Source of the DNA: Rhodospirillaceae bacterium
GTDB lineage: Bacteria > Pseudomonadota > Alphaproteobacteria > Thalassobaculales > Thalassobaculaceae
Direction of reading: 5' to 3'
Length of the DNA: 58,745 nucleotides
Assembly: GCA_002690995.1 (NCBI GenBank)
Contig: NZGS01000154.1
Coordinates: 2,511-61,255, forward strand
The translations under genes and the position numbers were made by a program. This document shows positions 1 through 9,212 of the stretch, piece after piece. A model generated the notes under the pieces. That model made no database searches, was not told where the DNA came from, and worked only from the letters and a program-made list of their open reading frames with translations. Each line of letters starts with the position of its first letter. Position 1 is the stretch's first letter.

Positions 1-1
1 A

Positions 2-259
2 ACCATAAAAATACTTCGACTGACTGAGAACAGTCTCAATAAAGCAACACATCATTTACAACAAAAACCACGGTGCTGTTTAACGCTGATAAAGCATTTA
101 GATTTTAAAACACCGAGGCCGCCGTTTGAAAATGACGCAACACAATCAACCGCCTGGAATCCACACCGTATTCATGGCGTCCCCGCAGGCCGGCACAACC
201 AGAACCTAATCGAAATCGTTGCCTTGTTTAACAGTATCGCTCAGGCCGGTAAATCGTAA
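2..259 (+). CDS. 3' end of an unidentified ORF (5' end outside window)
   Basis: This frame is open without a stop from the left edge to a TAA at 257-259, giving 85 residues of a C-terminus with no internal start. The last 50 residues contain the stretch WNPHRIHGVPAGRHNQN and end in QAGKS. I do not recognise a family. From about position 111 the bases are clearly richer in G and C (GCC, CCG, CGG, GGC codons) than the rest of the window, while the first 110 bases are AT-rich, so only the distal part may be truly coding. No other frame here is more convincing. The stretch 260-369 before the tRNA shows nothing I can name. Confidence 0.35.
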   Translation, partial: TIKILRLTENSLNKATHHLQQKPRCCLTLIKHLDFKTPRPPFENDATQSTAWNPHRIHGVPAGRHNQNLIEIVALFNSIAQAGKS

Positions 260-369
260 AGGCTGACTTTTAGTTTTTAGAAGACCGCGATCTCTAAAGG
301 ATAACATTCGTCGCTTCTCAGTATAACTATATTGAAAAAATCGATGTTTACCTTTAAGAAGATTTCAGT

Positions 370-445
370 GCTGCTTTAGCTCAGTTGGTAGAGCATCTCA
401 TTCGTAATGAGAGGGTCAGGTGTTCAAGTCACCTAAGCAGCACCA
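370..445 (+). tRNA. tRNA-Thr (anticodon CGU)
   Basis: This is a 76-nt cloverleaf. The acceptor stem GCTGCTT pairs with AAGCAGC, the D-arm has AGCTCAGTTGGTAGAGC, and the anticodon stem TCTCA/TGAGA encloses the loop TTCGTAA, so the anticodon is CGT and reads ACG. The T-arm has GTTCAAGTC. The discriminator A and the CCA end (443-445) are encoded. The next gene starts 37 bases downstream. I see no duplicated tRNA 3' end nearby that would mark an integrated element. Confidence 0.97.
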
Positions 446-482
446 CCTCCTTGATAGACCTAAAAAAGAAGGGAAAGAGCAT

Positions 483-944
483 ATGAAAAATGATTTATAT
501 TATGCCGAAGACTTCAAGGAAGGAGAAACATTTAACCTTGGGACTTATAATGTAACAAAAAAAGAGATTATTGATTTTGCCGAGAAATATGATCCGTTTC
601 CCTTTCATGTAGATGAAGCAAAAGCCAAAGAAACTATTTTTGAAGGCATCATCTCAAGTGGATGGCTTACGGCCTTGATTTGGCTGAGGATGATGCATGA
701 AAAATTTTTATCTTACGAAGTGACTTTAGGTTCACCAGGGCATGAAGAAATTTTATGGCCCCAACCAGTTAGACCAGGCGATACACTTAATGGAAGCATA
801 ACTATAAAGGGCGTAAAAATATCAAAAAGCAAGCCAGATTTGGGCTTCATTCGATATGAGGCTTTACTTAGAAATCAGAAACAACAGTGTGTATTTTCAA
901 CTACGAGTACGCTCATAATTAAAACGCGGCAAAGTACTAGCTGA
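483..944 (+). CDS. MaoC-like acyl dehydratase (hot-dog fold)
   Basis: A 153-aa single-domain protein of the MaoC/R-hydratase family. These proteins typically hydrate or dehydrate enoyl/3-hydroxyacyl-CoA thioesters, but the substrate cannot be read from the sequence. The segment EKYDPFPFHVDEAKAK (about residues 34-50) corresponds to the family's D-x-x-P-x-H hydratase motif, and the following IISSGWLTA is typical of the alphaproteobacterial single-domain members. I start the gene at the ATG at 483, preceded by AAGAAGGGAAAGAGC as ribosome binding site; the same frame runs open further back into the tRNA gene, which cannot be coding. It stands alone between the tRNA and a convergent gene. Fatty-acid or branched-chain acyl-CoA metabolism is an inference from the family. 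Confidence 0.85.
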   Translation: MKNDLYYAEDFKEGETFNLGTYNVTKKEIIDFAEKYDPFPFHVDEAKAKETIFEGIISSGWLTALIWLRMMHEKFLSYEVTLGSPGHEEILWPQPVRPGDTLNGSITIKGVKISKSKPDLGFIRYEALLRNQKQQCVFSTTSTLIIKTRQSTS

Positions 945-951
945 GTTGAAT

Positions 952-1374
952 TTACATCAATTTATTAAGAAATGCACTCAATGTATCAAAACCATAGAGA
1001 ATTCCAAGGCCCCCAGCCAATATGAGAACTAGCCAGAAGATAGCTTTCCCGGCCACCATGAAGTCACTGCTTTTTTTAGGCTGGGGTCTTTTTCTCGAAG
1101 AAATACGTCCTTCCCGCGGCGGCACTACTCCAGAGCTATCTTCACTCTTTGGTTTTATGGTGACTTTTTTCGTGGTGTCAAAGATGGTCTGTTCTTTAGA
1201 CGTTCCTGTTTGATCGTCATAGATTTCTCCTATGACTTTAACGCCTTCTAAATGCCCCTGGCCATATAAGTTTCTGGCTTCTTCTATTGCCTCGTCTCTA
1301 TCAGAATAGTGAGTATCTGTTTGCCACTCGCCATTCTTAAGGGTCAATACCTCAAACTGAGTTTGCTTCGCCAT
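952..1374 (-). CDS. Hypothetical protein with C-terminal membrane helix
   Basis: A 140-aa protein I cannot assign to a named function. The first ~65 residues (starting MAKQTQFEVLTLKNGEW) look like a small soluble domain of the kind seen in several alphaproteobacterial hypotheticals. A charged, Ser/Arg/Lys-rich linker follows (about 70-103). A single hydrophobic helix (FWLVLILAGGLGILYG, about 112-128) closes the protein, so the soluble domain is probably cytoplasmic and tail-anchored. The ATG at 1374 has AGGGTGACTA just upstream. It ends 8 bases from the convergent MaoC-like gene, and its start is separated from the Bax-inhibitor gene behind it by a strong terminator, so it is probably transcribed separately. 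Confidence 0.65.
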   Translation of the reverse strand: MAKQTQFEVLTLKNGEWQTDTHYSDRDEAIEEARNLYGQGHLEGVKVIGEIYDDQTGTSKEQTIFDTTKKVTIKPKSEDSSGVVPPREGRISSRKRPQPKKSSDFMVAGKAIFWLVLILAGGLGILYGFDTLSAFLNKLM

Positions 1375-1462
1375 TAGTCACCCTAACCAGCATATCTATG
1401 TTGTATACAACTATATTACCGCGGCTTTTTTTACAACCGAATAGAGATTAACCGTAAATAAA

Positions 1463-1486
1463 AAAGCGCTCGCAAACGAGCGCTTT
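1463..1486 (-). terminator. Rho-independent terminator of the Bax-inhibitor gene
   Basis: A perfect 10-bp inverted repeat AAAGCGCTCG / CGAGCGCTTT surrounds a 4-base loop. On the minus strand it is followed by a run of T (the plus strand has AAATAAAAAA just to the left), which is the layout of an intrinsic terminator for leftward transcription. It lies 30 bases beyond the stop codon of the 1517-2248 gene. Confidence 0.9.
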
Positions 1487-1516
1487 CCTAACTTTCTGTG
1501 TTCTATAACTTAGTTT

Positions 1517-2248
1517 CTACTCTCTGTTACCAAAAAGACTAAGAAGCATTATGAAAAGATTTATAAAATCGAGGTACAAGCGGAGCGCGCCATGTATTGA
1601 CTTCTTAGCTTGTGTTTCCCCATCATCGCTTTCCCGATATTCGTTCTTTATTGATTGCGTGTCATAAGCCGTTAGGCCCGCAAAAACGAGAACACCAATG
1701 ACTGAGATTGCAAACTGCAGAGCGGAGGAGGCAAGGAAAATATTAACAACAGATGCTATTAAAATTCCAATTAGCCCCATAAAGAGGAAAGAACCCATTC
1801 CGGTGAGATCTTTTTTGGTTGTGTAACCGTAAAGGCTAGTTCCTGCAAACATTCCAGCCGCGATAAAAAACACTCGCGTTATGCTCTCTCCTGTATAAAC
1901 AAGGAAAATGCTAGAAAGTGAGAGCCCCATCAGAGCAGCGTAAATCCAAAAAACCACTTGGGCTGTGGAGGAAGCCATCGAATGTAGTTTAGCCGCAAAA
2001 AAGAATACCATGCCTATAGGGGCCAACATAATTACCCATTTTAGAGGTGACGCGTATATAGCATAGCCAAAACCGGTCAATTGACCGCCCTGTATGGCAG
2101 CAAACGAAGCGCCTAGAGCTACTAAGCCAGTAATAGCCAGCCCAATGGTCATATGATTATAAACACCCAACATGTATTGGCGAAGACCAACATCTACGTG
2201 CGCATCTTGTGCTTGCGATTTTGACATCAACCTTGGATCAAGAGCCAT
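1517..2248 (-). CDS. Bax inhibitor-1/YccA family membrane protein
   Basis: A 243-aa integral membrane protein with about seven hydrophobic helices from residue 32 onwards, the normal size and topology of the BI-1/YccA (TMBIM) family. After a polar N-terminus (DVGLRQYMLGVYNHM) come the membrane helices; the family's conserved end is visible in LTAYDTQSIKNEY (about 193-205) and ALRLYLDFINLFIMLL near the C-terminus. Bacterial members are implicated in proton-linked calcium leak and, for YccA, in modulating FtsH; the role here is not shown by context. The ATG at 2248 has AAAGG 7 bases upstream. It is a single-gene unit closed by the terminator at 1463-1486. Confidence 0.93.
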   Translation of the reverse strand: MALDPRLMSKSQAQDAHVDVGLRQYMLGVYNHMTIGLAITGLVALGASFAAIQGGQLTGFGYAIYASPLKWVIMLAPIGMVFFFAAKLHSMASSTAQVVFWIYAALMGLSLSSIFLVYTGESITRVFFIAAGMFAGTSLYGYTTKKDLTGMGSFLFMGLIGILIASVVNIFLASSALQFAISVIGVLVFAGLTAYDTQSIKNEYRESDDGETQAKKSIHGALRLYLDFINLFIMLLSLFGNRE

Positions 2249-2349
2249 TTAGAAACCTTTCAAAAATAAAATCAGTGAGCATAATATAAGCGATTTTATT
2301 TAAAATTCAATGCTGCTTATTAATTAGATCACGACAGGAGAAGTACCTT

Positions 2350-3477
2350 TCAAGACAACCGCACTTCCTGCAACCCTTCATTAAATCTACTTTTTTTATT
2401 CCTTTCCCTTACGCTCGCTGACTTTAACTGCCCACAAGCCGCCAAAATATCGTCACCTCTTGGCGTTCTGACTGGAGAGGGATACCCTGCTTTAAGGACT
2501 ATCTTCGCAAACTCTTCTATTTGTTTCTTCTCAGAGCATTCATACGGTGATCCAGGCCATGGATTAAAAGGGATAAGATTAATTTTCGCTGGAATGCCCT
2601 CCATGAGCTTGATCAAAGCTCTTGCATCAGAGGTACTGTCGTTTACTCCTTTAAGCATGACATATTCGAAAGTGATCCTTCTTGAATTGCTTACTCCTGG
2701 ATATTCACGGCACGCATTAAGAAGTTCTTTTATAGGGTATCTTTTATTTATTGGCACAAGGATATCTCTCACGTCATCCGTAACTGCATGTAACGAAATC
2801 GCTAAGTTAACATCCGTCTCTAGCCCACATCTATTAAACTCAGGAATAATACCGGAAGTAGAGAGCGTAATCCTTCTCTTCGAAATAGATATTCCTTCAT
2901 TATCCATGATTATTTTGAGCGCCTTAATTACATTATCTAAATTGTATAGGGGTTCACCCATCCCCATGAGCACTATGTTCGTTAAAGGCCTACCTATTTG
3001 GGCAGATGGCCAAGCAGACAACTCATCAAAAGCGATCAATATTTGCCCAACCAACTCCGATGATGAAAGATTTCGGACAAGCTTCTGTGTGCCCGTGTGG
3101 CAGAATGAGCAATTGAGCGTGCACCCGACCTGAGACGATATGCATAATGTGCCCCTATCCTCTTCCGGTATAAATACCGTTTCTGCTTTCGCTCCATCCT
3201 CAAACTGAAGAAGCCACTTTATGGTTCCATCTGCACTAGTTTGTTTTTCGCTGACCGTTGGTCGTTTTATTGAAAATATCTTGCCAAGTTGCACCCTCAC
3301 TTTTTTGGACAAAGTGGTCATTTCTTCAAACGACGTCGCGCCCTTATGATATAGCCAGTGCCAAACCTGTCCACTCCGAAACTTTTGCAGCCCAAGGCTC
3401 AGAAAACGATCACCAATTTCTTCACGAGATAAACCTATTATATTTTCTTGGTCTTTATCTTCGACCAATTCGAGCAC
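2350..3477 (-). CDS. rlmN: 23S rRNA (adenine2503-C2)/tRNA methyltransferase RlmN
   Basis: A radical SAM enzyme of about 375 aa that methylates C2 of A2503 in 23S rRNA and A37 of some tRNAs. The radical-SAM motif CTLNCSFC carries the three iron-sulfur ligands, and GMGEPLYN, the downstream ITLSTSG block and the C-terminal [14 protein letters not shown] (with the Cys that resolves the methyl-protein intermediate) are all present. Length matches the family. The frame can start at GTG 3492, but AAGGAG (3487-3492) would overlap that codon; I prefer the GTG at 3477, which has that Shine-Dalgarno 12 bases upstream. The upstream IalB-like gene ends at 3483, so the two are probably cotranscribed. Confidence 0.95.
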   Translation of the reverse strand: MLELVEDKDQENIIGLSREEIGDRFLSLGLQKFRSGQVWHWLYHKGATSFEEMTTLSKKVRVQLGKIFSIKRPTVSEKQTSADGTIKWLLQFEDGAKAETVFIPEEDRGTLCISSQVGCTLNCSFCHTGTQKLVRNLSSSELVGQILIAFDELSAWPSAQIGRPLTNIVLMGMGEPLYNLDNVIKALKIIMDNEGISISKRRITLSTSGIIPEFNRCGLETDVNLAISLHAVTDDVRDILVPINKRYPIKELLNACREYPGVSNSRRITFEYVMLKGVNDSTSDARALIKLMEGIPAKINLIPFNPWPGSPYECSEKKQIEEFAKIVLKAGYPSPVRTPRGDDILAACGQLKSASVRERNKKSRFNEGLQEVRLS

Positions 3478-3482
3478 ACTAA

Positions 3483-3995
3483 TTATTTGCACTCCTTATC
3501 AATTCTTTTCTTCATCGCCGTAAAACCAGACAGGGAATAGGTGTCTGTTGTTTTAGTTCCTCTACTTGATCGTCCTACAACTATCATTCTATTACCCTTT
3601 TTCATTGAGTTAACCAGTTTGAAGTCAGACGATTGATCACGCGACCACGCTCCATCGTCCTCCGTAAAAAGCTCAAAAGCAGTTTTACCAATAGAGACTT
3701 TTACGCTGCTCCCTTTTTTAAAGGTATACCCTGCAATAAAGTTAATCTCGCCCTTAATTTTTTCTGATGGACGGTTTGTAACTAAAGCGTAGGGTTGCCC
3801 ACGTACTTTATATTTGCCTTTTTGTTTGATAGGGGCACTGGCCATATAGCAAACCTTGCCTCCGTCTCCCTTAAATGTGTACGCCGTCCACGCCCTCTTT
3901 TCAGCAATCTTTTTTGGAGTTTGGGCTTCAGTCACCCCTGCAAAGATGCTTAAAACGAAAACGCACGACACGATTTTCACTATGGTGAGCTTCAT
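3483..3995 (-). CDS. IalB-like exported protein
   Basis: A 170-aa protein with an N-terminal signal peptide ([18 protein letters not shown], cleavage probably after TEAQ). The mature part resembles the invasion-associated locus B (IalB) family of alphaproteobacteria: an early Cys (about residue 49, KVCYMAS), a [15 protein letters not shown] strand pair and a single C-terminal Cys two residues from the end. IalB was named in Bartonella, but the family is widespread in free-living relatives where its role is not established, so invasion should not be assumed. It is placed directly before rlmN, as in many Rhodospirillales genomes. It is probably periplasmic. Confidence 0.8.
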   Translation of the reverse strand: MKLTIVKIVSCVFVLSIFAGVTEAQTPKKIAEKRAWTAYTFKGDGGKVCYMASAPIKQKGKYKVRGQPYALVTNRPSEKIKGEINFIAGYTFKKGSSVKVSIGKTAFELFTEDDGAWSRDQSSDFKLVNSMKKGNRMIVVGRSSRGTKTTDTYSLSGFTAMKKRIDKECK

Positions 3996-4115
3996 TAAAT
4001 TAATTTTCTAAGATGTTAAAATGTCATCCCAAACTAGTCTTAGATTTTTCATCTCAAGTCAATAGAAACCCGGCGATTATCATGTTTTTTAACGCTTGAA
4101 GTAGACGAGTGGCAA

Positions 4116-7100
4116 TCAACAACTCGGATCATACGTTTCCATATATTTTATTAACTGATCCCCAATAGAATTTCGATTAGGTTTCCAAAGCTCACGTTGT
4201 TGAGCCTCGATCAGCCGTTTAATAATATCATTAAAAGCATCAATATTTTCCTTTTTGAGAAAATTTTGTACCTCTTCGTTCTCTACATAGGCTTCATAAA
4301 CCGCATCAAAGTGGTGGTCGGCAACACAGCCTGAAGTTGCAGCGAATGCAAACAGGTAATCGACAGTAGCTGCTATTTCAAAAGCTCCCTTGTAACCATG
4401 CCGCATAACTCCAGCGATCCATTTTGGATTTACAGCCCGGCCTCGCACAACTCTAGCAAGTTCCTCTTCTAATTTGCGTATTTTTGGTGCAAACGGTCTA
4501 GAATGATCGCCGTGATATACTGTCGGCTGAACGCCTGAAAACTGGCGAACAGCTGCTGTAGCTCCGCCATGAAATTGATAATAATCGTCCGAATCAAGAA
4601 TGTCATGCTCTCGATTATCTTGATTATGCAGTACAACTTGAACTTTTGACAGTCGAGTTCGAAATAGTTCTTCCTCTGTTTCCCCCTCCAAGTTTGATCC
4701 GTAAACAAAACTGCCCCACTTAAGATACGCAGTTGCAAAATCTTCCTGTGTCTCCCAAATCCCCTCATCAATAAGAGTTTGCAGACCGGCACCGTAGGCA
4801 CCTGGTTTACTTCCAAATACTCGCGCGGTAGATCGGCGGAAGGCCGTTTCTGGATTAGCTCCACTAGATGATAAATTAATCCTTTCTGCGGCCGCTAGAG
4901 CTGCTAGTGGATTAAATTCCTCTGGTTCGTCAAGGCCAGCCACACGTTGGATAGCCGTATCTATCAGCTCTACTTGATAAGGAAATGCGTCCCGAAAAAA
5001 ACCAGAAATCCGCAAGGTAACATCTACCCTCGGACGTCCTAAGGTTGTATAGGGGATTATCTTGAAACCGGTCACTCTTCCGGACATCGGTTCCCATTCT
5101 GGACACACCCCTAAAAGAGCTAAAACCTGAGCTATATCATCTCCACCCGTCCTCATATTAGCGGTTCCCCACGCAGATAAGAGTAGATTTTTGGGCCACT
5201 CACCATTTTCTTGGCGAAATCTATCTATTACGAGCCCTGCAGCTTTCCAACCTAATTTCCACGCTGTTGGAGTAGGAATTGTTCGGGTATCGACCGAATA
5301 AAAGTTTCTACCCGTGGGTAAAACATCAGGCCGTCCTCGCGAAGGCGCTCCTGAAGGGCCTGGAGAAATAAATTTTCCTTCTAAAGCGTCTAACACCCCC
5401 GATATCTCTAATTCTCCGCTGCCAATCAATTTTGGTTCTATATTATTTTTTAGTTCCTCAAGCACCTTACTAGTTTCGGGAAGGTTTTCTTTTGGGTCGT
5501 GGCGACCAGAAACAAGCTCAAGCGCCAACAATTCAAGGCGTTCGCGGGTATCATCACATGTTCGCCAAATTTTATTTTCAAAAAACCTTAATAAAATTTT
5601 TGGCCTAGGTCCTGTCCACTCTTCCGCAGGCTCCATGTCTAGCGGGTCAAACTCGCCTAACTTTAGGTCGCTTACCAACGTCCTTAAAATAGAGTGTTGT
5701 GAAACTCCATTCTCCCCTCTTGGGACTCTAACTAGAGCCAAAAGTAAATTATCTAGCAATTTTCCCTTTGGAGTTTTGCCAAAAACATGAAGTCCATCAC
5801 GAATTTGCATATCCTTTAGGTCGCAGATATACGCGTCAAGGCGTTTGAGTCTTTCCCCAGACAGCTCCTCTTTTTCTAGACCGGAATCCTTGAGAATATT
5901 ACATCGCTCAGCTGTTTCGAAAATCTCCTTCTCAAGAATTGGCATTCTACTGGGGTCAACCTGAAAAGCTTGATAGTACTCATCTATCAAACTTTCTAAT
6001 TGGATCATTGGACCGTATGACTCGGCTCGGGTTAAGGGTGGAACTAAGTGATCAATGATAACAGCTTCGGACCGCCTTTTAGCCTGTGTTCCTTCACCTG
6101 GATCATTGACTATGAACGGATATATATTTGGCACCCCCCCAAGTATTGCCTCTGGGTAACACGTTTCGCTAAGAGCTATCGATTTACCGGGTAACCATTC
6201 CAAATTTCCGTGCTTGCCCAGATGTATTACCGCTTCACATTTAAATAAATTTTTGAGCCACATATAAAATGCCATATAACCATGAGGTGGAACTAATGCG
6301 GGATCGTGGTATGTTTCTTTCGGATCAATGTTGTACCCGCGGGCGGGTTGTATACCTAAAACAACATTTCCGAGAATGCATACTGGCAGAACAAAATGTT
6401 CGCCCTTAACAAACGGATCTTTGATAGGTTCGCCCCACTTTTCATTAATTTCCAACTGAACTTTTTTGGGCAGCAACTTAAAAAATATTTCATAATCTTT
6501 TAAACTAAAAGTAGCGTCGCTTTCTTTTTGGTCACTTTTGTATATATTGTTTGTTGGCCCTTTTCTTATCATTTTCATAAGTGACGCACTGTTTTTCGGA
6601 ATATCTTTTATTAAATAACCTCTTTTTCTTAATGCTCTAAGTATCGAAATAGCACTCGCGGGCGTATCAAGCCCTACCCCATTTCCAATTCGGCTGTCCC
6701 TATTAGGGTAGTTGCTGAGAATGATAGCGAGACGTTTCTTATCAGTCGGGATATCCCCTAATTTTATCCAGTTTTTAATTAATTTCACTACAAATGAAAT
6801 TCGATCTGGAACAGGTTCATACGTAACTATGGAACATTGTGTTTTGCGATCGTATTCAGCGCTTGATTTAAATGAAACTGCGCGAGAAATAAGTCGGCCG
6901 TCGACTTCTGGCAATGCTACGTTCATTGCGATATCCCTCGGGCTCAGGCCAGTCGGTGATGCAAGCCAGGTATCTTTCTCACTGCTTGACAAGATAAGCT
7001 GGAAAACTGGACAATCCGTGTTTCTGAACGGCCCCGCAATTGCGGGACTTTTTGTAGAAGAGACTGCGAAGGCCGTGGTATTCAGAACTACAGAAATATC

Positions 7101-7871
7101 AAGCTTCACAGTTAATTCTCTAACAAACTCGTCAGAGTGTTGATCTTTTAAGCTGGATACATAAACTGGGAGGGGGTTAATGCCTTGTTCCAATAATCTT
7201 TTTATTAAGGCATCGATTGGTTTTAAATTACCTGACGTAACTAAAGCTCGATAAAAAGTTATCAACGCTATTTTATTGCCACTAACCCAAGACTCTTGTA
7301 GCTCTTCCAAGCGAGGGTATTGTAATAAGGGCCAATATAATCCTGCTTTAAGGAGTGGGGCAGGCTCCTTCCATGAAGCTTCGCGTCCTAGCAAATAGCT
7401 GGCGTATTTTATCAAATTAAGAGCATTGCCAACCCCACCATTAATGAAATAGGCCCAAATCCGGTCTACAGCATCTTCGGAAATAGTCGAATAGGACATA
7501 AGCTGCGTATCGCGTTTGTCGTCACCAGGGACCACGGCAAGCTTGGCGCCAACCTGAATTACTTTATTCCTTATTTGCTCAAGACCATAAGCCCAATAAC
7601 TTACACCACCTATCACTCTAATTATGACTAGCTTTGCTGCGCAAATAGTTTGTTCACAATAAATATCGACCGAGAGATTATGACTTAATTTAGTTAAATT
7701 AGCTAAGCGAAGGCTTGGTGATGTTGGATCAGTTTTTGAATTTGCTCTCACCAAACAGTTCAGGTCGCTATCTGCGGCTGATAATATAACTATATCACCT
7801 GCGGTCTGTTTTAAATCAACCGCCTCAGCAACATCACTCATATTATCGGTGGGACCAGATAGTATGTGCAT
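4116..7871 (-). CDS. cobN: Aerobic cobaltochelatase large subunit CobN
   Basis: The 1251-aa substrate-binding subunit of the aerobic cobalt chelatase. With CobS and CobT it inserts Co(II) into hydrogenobyrinic acid a,c-diamide using ATP, in the cytoplasm. The N-terminus (GDIVILSAADSDLN) and blocks such as HLGKHGNLEWLPGKS (about 555), GSKPGAYGAG, FHGGATAAVRQFSG and VMRHGYKGAFEIAATVDY are typical of CobN and set it apart from BchH/ChlH, as does the presence of cobW, cobS and cobT close by. Length is normal and no frame break is visible. It starts 13 bases after cobW ends and so is expected to be controlled by the same B12 riboswitch. Confidence 0.97.
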   Translation of the reverse strand: MHILSGPTDNMSDVAEAVDLKQTAGDIVILSAADSDLNCLVRANSKTDPTSPSLRLANLTKLSHNLSVDIYCEQTICAAKLVIIRVIGGVSYWAYGLEQIRNKVIQVGAKLAVVPGDDKRDTQLMSYSTISEDAVDRIWAYFINGGVGNALNLIKYASYLLGREASWKEPAPLLKAGLYWPLLQYPRLEELQESWVSGNKIALITFYRALVTSGNLKPIDALIKRLLEQGINPLPVYVSSLKDQHSDEFVRELTVKLDISVVLNTTAFAVSSTKSPAIAGPFRNTDCPVFQLILSSSEKDTWLASPTGLSPRDIAMNVALPEVDGRLISRAVSFKSSAEYDRKTQCSIVTYEPVPDRISFVVKLIKNWIKLGDIPTDKKRLAIILSNYPNRDSRIGNGVGLDTPASAISILRALRKRGYLIKDIPKNSASLMKMIRKGPTNNIYKSDQKESDATFSLKDYEIFFKLLPKKVQLEINEKWGEPIKDPFVKGEHFVLPVCILGNVVLGIQPARGYNIDPKETYHDPALVPPHGYMAFYMWLKNLFKCEAVIHLGKHGNLEWLPGKSIALSETCYPEAILGGVPNIYPFIVNDPGEGTQAKRRSEAVIIDHLVPPLTRAESYGPMIQLESLIDEYYQAFQVDPSRMPILEKEIFETAERCNILKDSGLEKEELSGERLKRLDAYICDLKDMQIRDGLHVFGKTPKGKLLDNLLLALVRVPRGENGVSQHSILRTLVSDLKLGEFDPLDMEPAEEWTGPRPKILLRFFENKIWRTCDDTRERLELLALELVSGRHDPKENLPETSKVLEELKNNIEPKLIGSGELEISGVLDALEGKFISPGPSGAPSRGRPDVLPTGRNFYSVDTRTIPTPTAWKLGWKAAGLVIDRFRQENGEWPKNLLLSAWGTANMRTGGDDIAQVLALLGVCPEWEPMSGRVTGFKIIPYTTLGRPRVDVTLRISGFFRDAFPYQVELIDTAIQRVAGLDEPEEFNPLAALAAAERINLSSSGANPETAFRRSTARVFGSKPGAYGAGLQTLIDEGIWETQEDFATAYLKWGSFVYGSNLEGETEEELFRTRLSKVQVVLHNQDNREHDILDSDDYYQFHGGATAAVRQFSGVQPTVYHGDHSRPFAPKIRKLEEELARVVRGRAVNPKWIAGVMRHGYKGAFEIAATVDYLFAFAATSGCVADHHFDAVYEAYVENEEVQNFLKKENIDAFNDIIKRLIEAQQRELWKPNRNSIGDQLIKYMETYDPSC

Positions 7872-7883
7872 AACGTTATTCTT

Positions 7884-8936
7884 TTAGAATGACAGTATTT
7901 TGCCTATCTCATTTTTGTCCATGCCCGCAAATCCAATTATAACAAGCCGCGAGCATCGTGCCTCACTATCTGTCCATGTCTTATCAAAATAACTTTCGAT
8001 CCTATTTCCGACAACTTGAACCGCAAGACGCATTGATTTATTTTTGAGTGCGACAAAGCCTTTCATGCGAAGAACATCGTGATTTTGGATAACTAATCTC
8101 AGTTTAGCATTAAGTTTTTCTAAACTTTCCAGTTCGCCAAACTCTCGGACGAAGCTATCAAAGTCGTCGTGATCATGTTCGTGTTCTCCATCATGGTGCG
8201 AACGCCTATTCCCAACGTCCCGCTCAGCTTCCGCTCCTAATCCCAAAAGAATTGCAGAGTCTACCCTTCCAAAGTTAGTTTTGATACTCTTAATATTTGT
8301 GCGTTGGCATTCTAAAACTTTTGCTTCTATAACGTTCCAGGCGTCTTCGTTAACTAATTCCGACTTGTTTAGCACAATTATATCAGCACACTGGACCTGT
8401 TCTTCGAAAAGCTCCTCCAACGGCGTTTCATGATCAAGCGACTCATCAGCTTTTCTTTGTGCTTGAACAGCAACTGGATCATTCGCAAAAATACCATCTG
8501 CCACAGCCACAGAGTCCACTACCGCGACTACGCCATCTACGGTTGCCCTTGTGTTAACTTCCGGCCATGAAAATGCTTGCAAAAGTGGTTTGGGCAATGC
8601 CAACCCTGAGGTTTCTATTATAATATGATCAGGAGGGTCACTTCTATCCAACAATGACTTCATTGTTGGCAAAAAATCATCCGCAACTGTGCAACATATG
8701 CAACCATTAGCCAGTTCAACTATATCGCCGACAGAACAACCTTCAATTTTGCAACCCAATATCAATTCCTTATCAACACCCAAGTCACCAAATTCATTGA
8801 TAATTAAGGCAATTCTTTTACCATTAGCTGTAGCTAAAAGATTTTGTATCAAGCTAGTTTTACCAGCACCTAAGAAACCTGTGACAACGGTTGCTGGAAT
8901 TTTTTTTAATTTTTGATCATTTGTTTTTTGCAGCAT
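7884..8936 (-). CDS. cobW: Cobalamin-biosynthesis GTPase CobW
   Basis: A G3E-family GTPase (350 aa) thought to act as metallochaperone delivering cobalt to the CobNST chelatase. The P-loop GFLGAGKTS is at about residues 20-28, the metal-binding CxCC motif is in NGCICCTV, the NKSE guanine-specificity motif follows, and a His-rich stretch (HHDGEHEHDHDD) lies before the C-terminal CobW domain. I choose the ATG at 8936, which has GGGAG 7 bases upstream and gives a normal CobW N-terminus, rather than the in-frame ATG pair at 8958-8963, which lacks a ribosome binding site. The gene follows a B12 riboswitch and a hairpin that can hide this Shine-Dalgarno. Confidence 0.95.
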   Translation of the reverse strand: MLQKTNDQKLKKIPATVVTGFLGAGKTSLIQNLLATANGKRIALIINEFGDLGVDKELILGCKIEGCSVGDIVELANGCICCTVADDFLPTMKSLLDRSDPPDHIIIETSGLALPKPLLQAFSWPEVNTRATVDGVVAVVDSVAVADGIFANDPVAVQAQRKADESLDHETPLEELFEEQVQCADIIVLNKSELVNEDAWNVIEAKVLECQRTNIKSIKTNFGRVDSAILLGLGAEAERDVGNRRSHHDGEHEHDHDDFDSFVREFGELESLEKLNAKLRLVIQNHDVLRMKGFVALKNKSMRLAVQVVGNRIESYFDKTWTDSEARCSRLVIIGFAGMDKNEIGKILSF

Positions 8937-8944
8937 GGCACACT

Positions 8945-8981
8945 CCCGTTGATTAGACATCATAACTCGTCACCAAACGGG
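8945..8981 (-). promoter_or_regulatory. Candidate Shine-Dalgarno-sequestering hairpin of cobW
   Basis: On the minus strand CCCGTT (8981-8976) is complementary to AACGGG (8950-8945), and the second arm contains most of the GGGAG that serves the cobW start at 8936. The loop of 25 bases holds the unused ATGATG. It lies directly after the cobalamin aptamer. A structure of this type would be a translational expression platform; the pairing is seen, the switching is inferred. Confidence 0.5.
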
Positions 8982-9009
8982 ACTACCGCAATCCAATTTC
9001 ACCCCGAAC

Positions 9010-9212
9010 TGGATTTAGCAACGATGTCTCGGGCAGGTCTCCTGGCTCGTGAGTCAGTGCTAATGGCTCTACCTTCCCGGCTACTTATTAAGAAGATCGC
9101 CAGTGGTTATAAAGAGCCTTAACTCACCACACACAGTTGCGGGGACAGCCGCGGTTTACTAACAACAAACTTATAAGGTTACCGCGTTCCCTTTTAATCT
9201 AATTAAAGAACC
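9010..9212 (-). promoter_or_regulatory. Cobalamin (B12) riboswitch
   Basis: Read on the minus strand, the 5' leader of cobW carries the conserved cobalamin aptamer elements in order: AAAAGGGAACGCGGT (9198-9181 region), GCTGTCCCCGCAACTGT, CCACTGGCGATC, GCCGGGAAGG and the B12 box AGCCAGGAGACCTGCC (9047-9032). Adenosyl- or other cobalamin binding normally lowers expression of the downstream genes, here cobW and cobN. No U-run terminator follows the aptamer; a hairpin over the cobW ribosome binding site does, suggesting translational control. The remaining 236 bases (9213-9448) up to the divergent permease gene show no further structure I can name and should contain both promoters. Confidence 0.95.

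Noticed and set aside
370-445. tRNA-Thr as attachment site of an integrated element
   Set aside because: No integrase, no repeated tRNA 3' end and no mobile genes are nearby; xerD at 20353 is the chromosomal housekeeping type.
370-482. Extended start of the MaoC-like gene at 420
   Set aside because: The extra 21 codons run through the 3' part of the tRNA gene; the ATG at 483 has a good ribosome binding site.
5314-5790. Long open frames inside cobN on the opposite strand (also 6712-7143)
   Set aside because: They are antisense shadows of cobN, which is intact and has all its conserved blocks here.
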